A stretch of DNA of 7,164 bases, taken from assembly GCA_009925965.1 (NCBI GenBank), contig RFPW01000112.1, positions 1 to 7,164 of the forward strand. The letters are read 5' to 3'. Made by a program: the position numbers and the translations under genes. A model generated the notes under the pieces. The model saw nothing but the letters and a program-made list of their open reading frames with translations. It was not told where the DNA came from and ran no database searches. This stretch comes from Betaproteobacteria bacterium (lineage in GTDB: Bacteria > Pseudomonadota > Gammaproteobacteria > Burkholderiales > Burkholderiaceae_E). Below, piece after piece: positions 6,282 through 7,164 of this stretch. Positions within the stretch are counted from its first letter, which is position 1, and every line of letters starts with the position of its first letter.

Positions 6282-7164
6282 ATGAGTAATATCATCATTC
6301 TTGGCGCAGGGCAGGTCGGAACCTCGGTTGCAAAAAATCTGGTGGCCGAGCGACACAACATCACGGTAATAGATCGTGATCCCGTCAAATTAAAAGAACT
6401 CGCCTCCAAATATGACTTGCGCACGGTCACCGGCAATGCCGGTCACCCCTCCGTTTTGAAGGAAGCCGGTATAGCGGACTGCGAGTTGCTTATCGCCGTA
6501 ACCGAGATAGACGAAGTCAATATGATGGCGTGCAAAATTGCATCCAGCATATTTCAGGTTCCCAAACGCATTGCTCGGGTAAGGTCGTCTGAGTACTTGG
6601 CAGACCCTCGTCTATCAGGAGGAGATGTTTTCGATATCAGTCATGTCATTTCGCCAGAAGCATTGCTTGCCAATTATGTCGAAAATCTTGTTGCTTATCC
6701 AGAAGCCATTCAAATTCTAGAGTTCGCGAACCGCCAAGTTTGCCTTGTGGCGGTACGCGCTAAAGCGGGTGGGCTGTTGGTGGGTGACCGAATCGGCAAT
6801 TTGCGTACGCACCTCAAAACGACAGACGCTCGCATTGTTGCAATATTTCGCGGTAAAGATGCCGTCCAACCGAAAGCCGATACCGTCATTGAAGACGGCG
6901 ACGAAGTATTTTTCCTTTCCCGTACCGCCGACATGCGTCGGGTTATGGAGGAATTACGCAAGGCAGACCGCCCGGTCAGACGCATCATGATTGCTGGGGG
7001 ATCAGAGTTTAGCTACCAACTGGCGAAGGATTTGGAGGGCAGTTATTCAGTTAAATTGATTGAGGCAAATGAAAAACGCGCTCATCAATTGGTCGCGCTG
7101 CTCGACAAAACGCTGGTCTTACAAGGGAGTGAAAACGACAGTGAATTGTTGATCAATGAGGATA
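6282..7164 (+). CDS. trkA: Trk potassium uptake regulator TrkA, C-terminus outside window
   Basis: The open frame runs off the window end after 294 residues; full-length two-RCK TrkA is about 458. TrkA is the cytoplasmic NAD(H)-binding gating subunit of the TrkH/TrkG K+ channel-like transporter. The first RCK_N domain (1-~125) is complete, with the Rossmann loop GAGQVG (8-13) and acidic Asp31 ending the second strand (ITVID). A TrkA_C domain follows (~140-225), including QVCLVAVRAKAGG, DARIVAIFR and DTVIEDGDEVFFLSR. The second RCK_N begins near 232 with RRIMIAGG and continues through YSVKLIEANEKRA to TLVLQGSENDSELLINED. In that second domain the usual GGGNIG loop reads GGSEFS (239-244), so two of the expected glycines are gone. 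Composition differs from the rest of the window: about 47% GC by sampled lines, and 5 of about 23 isoleucines are AUA. The ATG at 6282 fits the family N-terminus. No trkH is visible. Confidence 0.93.
   Translation, partial: MSNIIILGAGQVGTSVAKNLVAERHNITVIDRDPVKLKELASKYDLRTVTGNAGHPSVLKEAGIADCELLIAVTEIDEVNMMACKIASSIFQVPKRIARVRSSEYLADPRLSGGDVFDISHVISPEALLANYVENLVAYPEAIQILEFANRQVCLVAVRAKAGGLLVGDRIGNLRTHLKTTDARIVAIFRGKDAVQPKADTVIEDGDEVFFLSRTADMRRVMEELRKADRPVRRIMIAGGSEFSYQLAKDLEGSYSVKLIEANEKRAHQLVALLDKTLVLQGSENDSELLINED

Overview
The window looks like chromosomal sequence from a Gammaproteobacterium, or a close proteobacterial relative, with moderately high GC (roughly 60% over most of its length by counting sampled lines). 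The support is a two-RCK-type TrkA, a large transglutaminase/amidoligase protein of the kind common in Proteobacteria, and the long form of the circularly permuted ATP-grasp protein. I cannot name a genus from the sequence.

Layout. Bases 1-126 (+) are a short piece of a thf1/psb29-like gene, a family otherwise known from cyanobacteria and plants. It is open at the window edge and ends abruptly. From about 124 to 1400 (-) lies the N-terminal half of a circularly permuted type 2 ATP-grasp gene, cut off at the same point where the thf1 piece ends. Next, 1428-4820 (-) encodes an intact 1130-residue protein joining a transglutaminase-like peptidase to a putative amidoligase (DUF2126). These two minus-strand genes are 27 bp apart and form an operon read towards base 1. 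A short divergent intergenic region (4821-4927) separates them from a plus-strand CPA1-type cation:proton antiporter (4928-6169). After an AT-rich 112-bp gap comes trkA (6282 to the window end, 294 residues seen), the NAD-binding regulator of Trk potassium uptake.

Functionally there are two blocks. The minus-strand block is a predicted peptide-ligation/peptidase system: an amidoligase with a transglutaminase fold peptidase, plus an ATP-grasp ligase. It is genomically well known but biochemically almost uncharacterised. The plus-strand block concerns cation homeostasis: a monovalent cation/H+ antiporter beside a potassium uptake regulator.

The most striking observation is the join near base 125, where a cyanobacterial-type gene and a proteobacterial-type gene meet head to head, each truncated. 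The simplest explanation is a chimeric assembly or amplification product, but a real rearrangement is possible. Other points of interest are a 12-bp in-frame tandem repeat encoding an ADSK-rich linker inside the amidoligase region, a lower-GC trkA that uses AUA codons, and a trkA whose second RCK domain has lost its glycine-rich nucleotide-binding loop. I see no tRNA, rRNA, CRISPR array, insertion sequence or complete unknown system.
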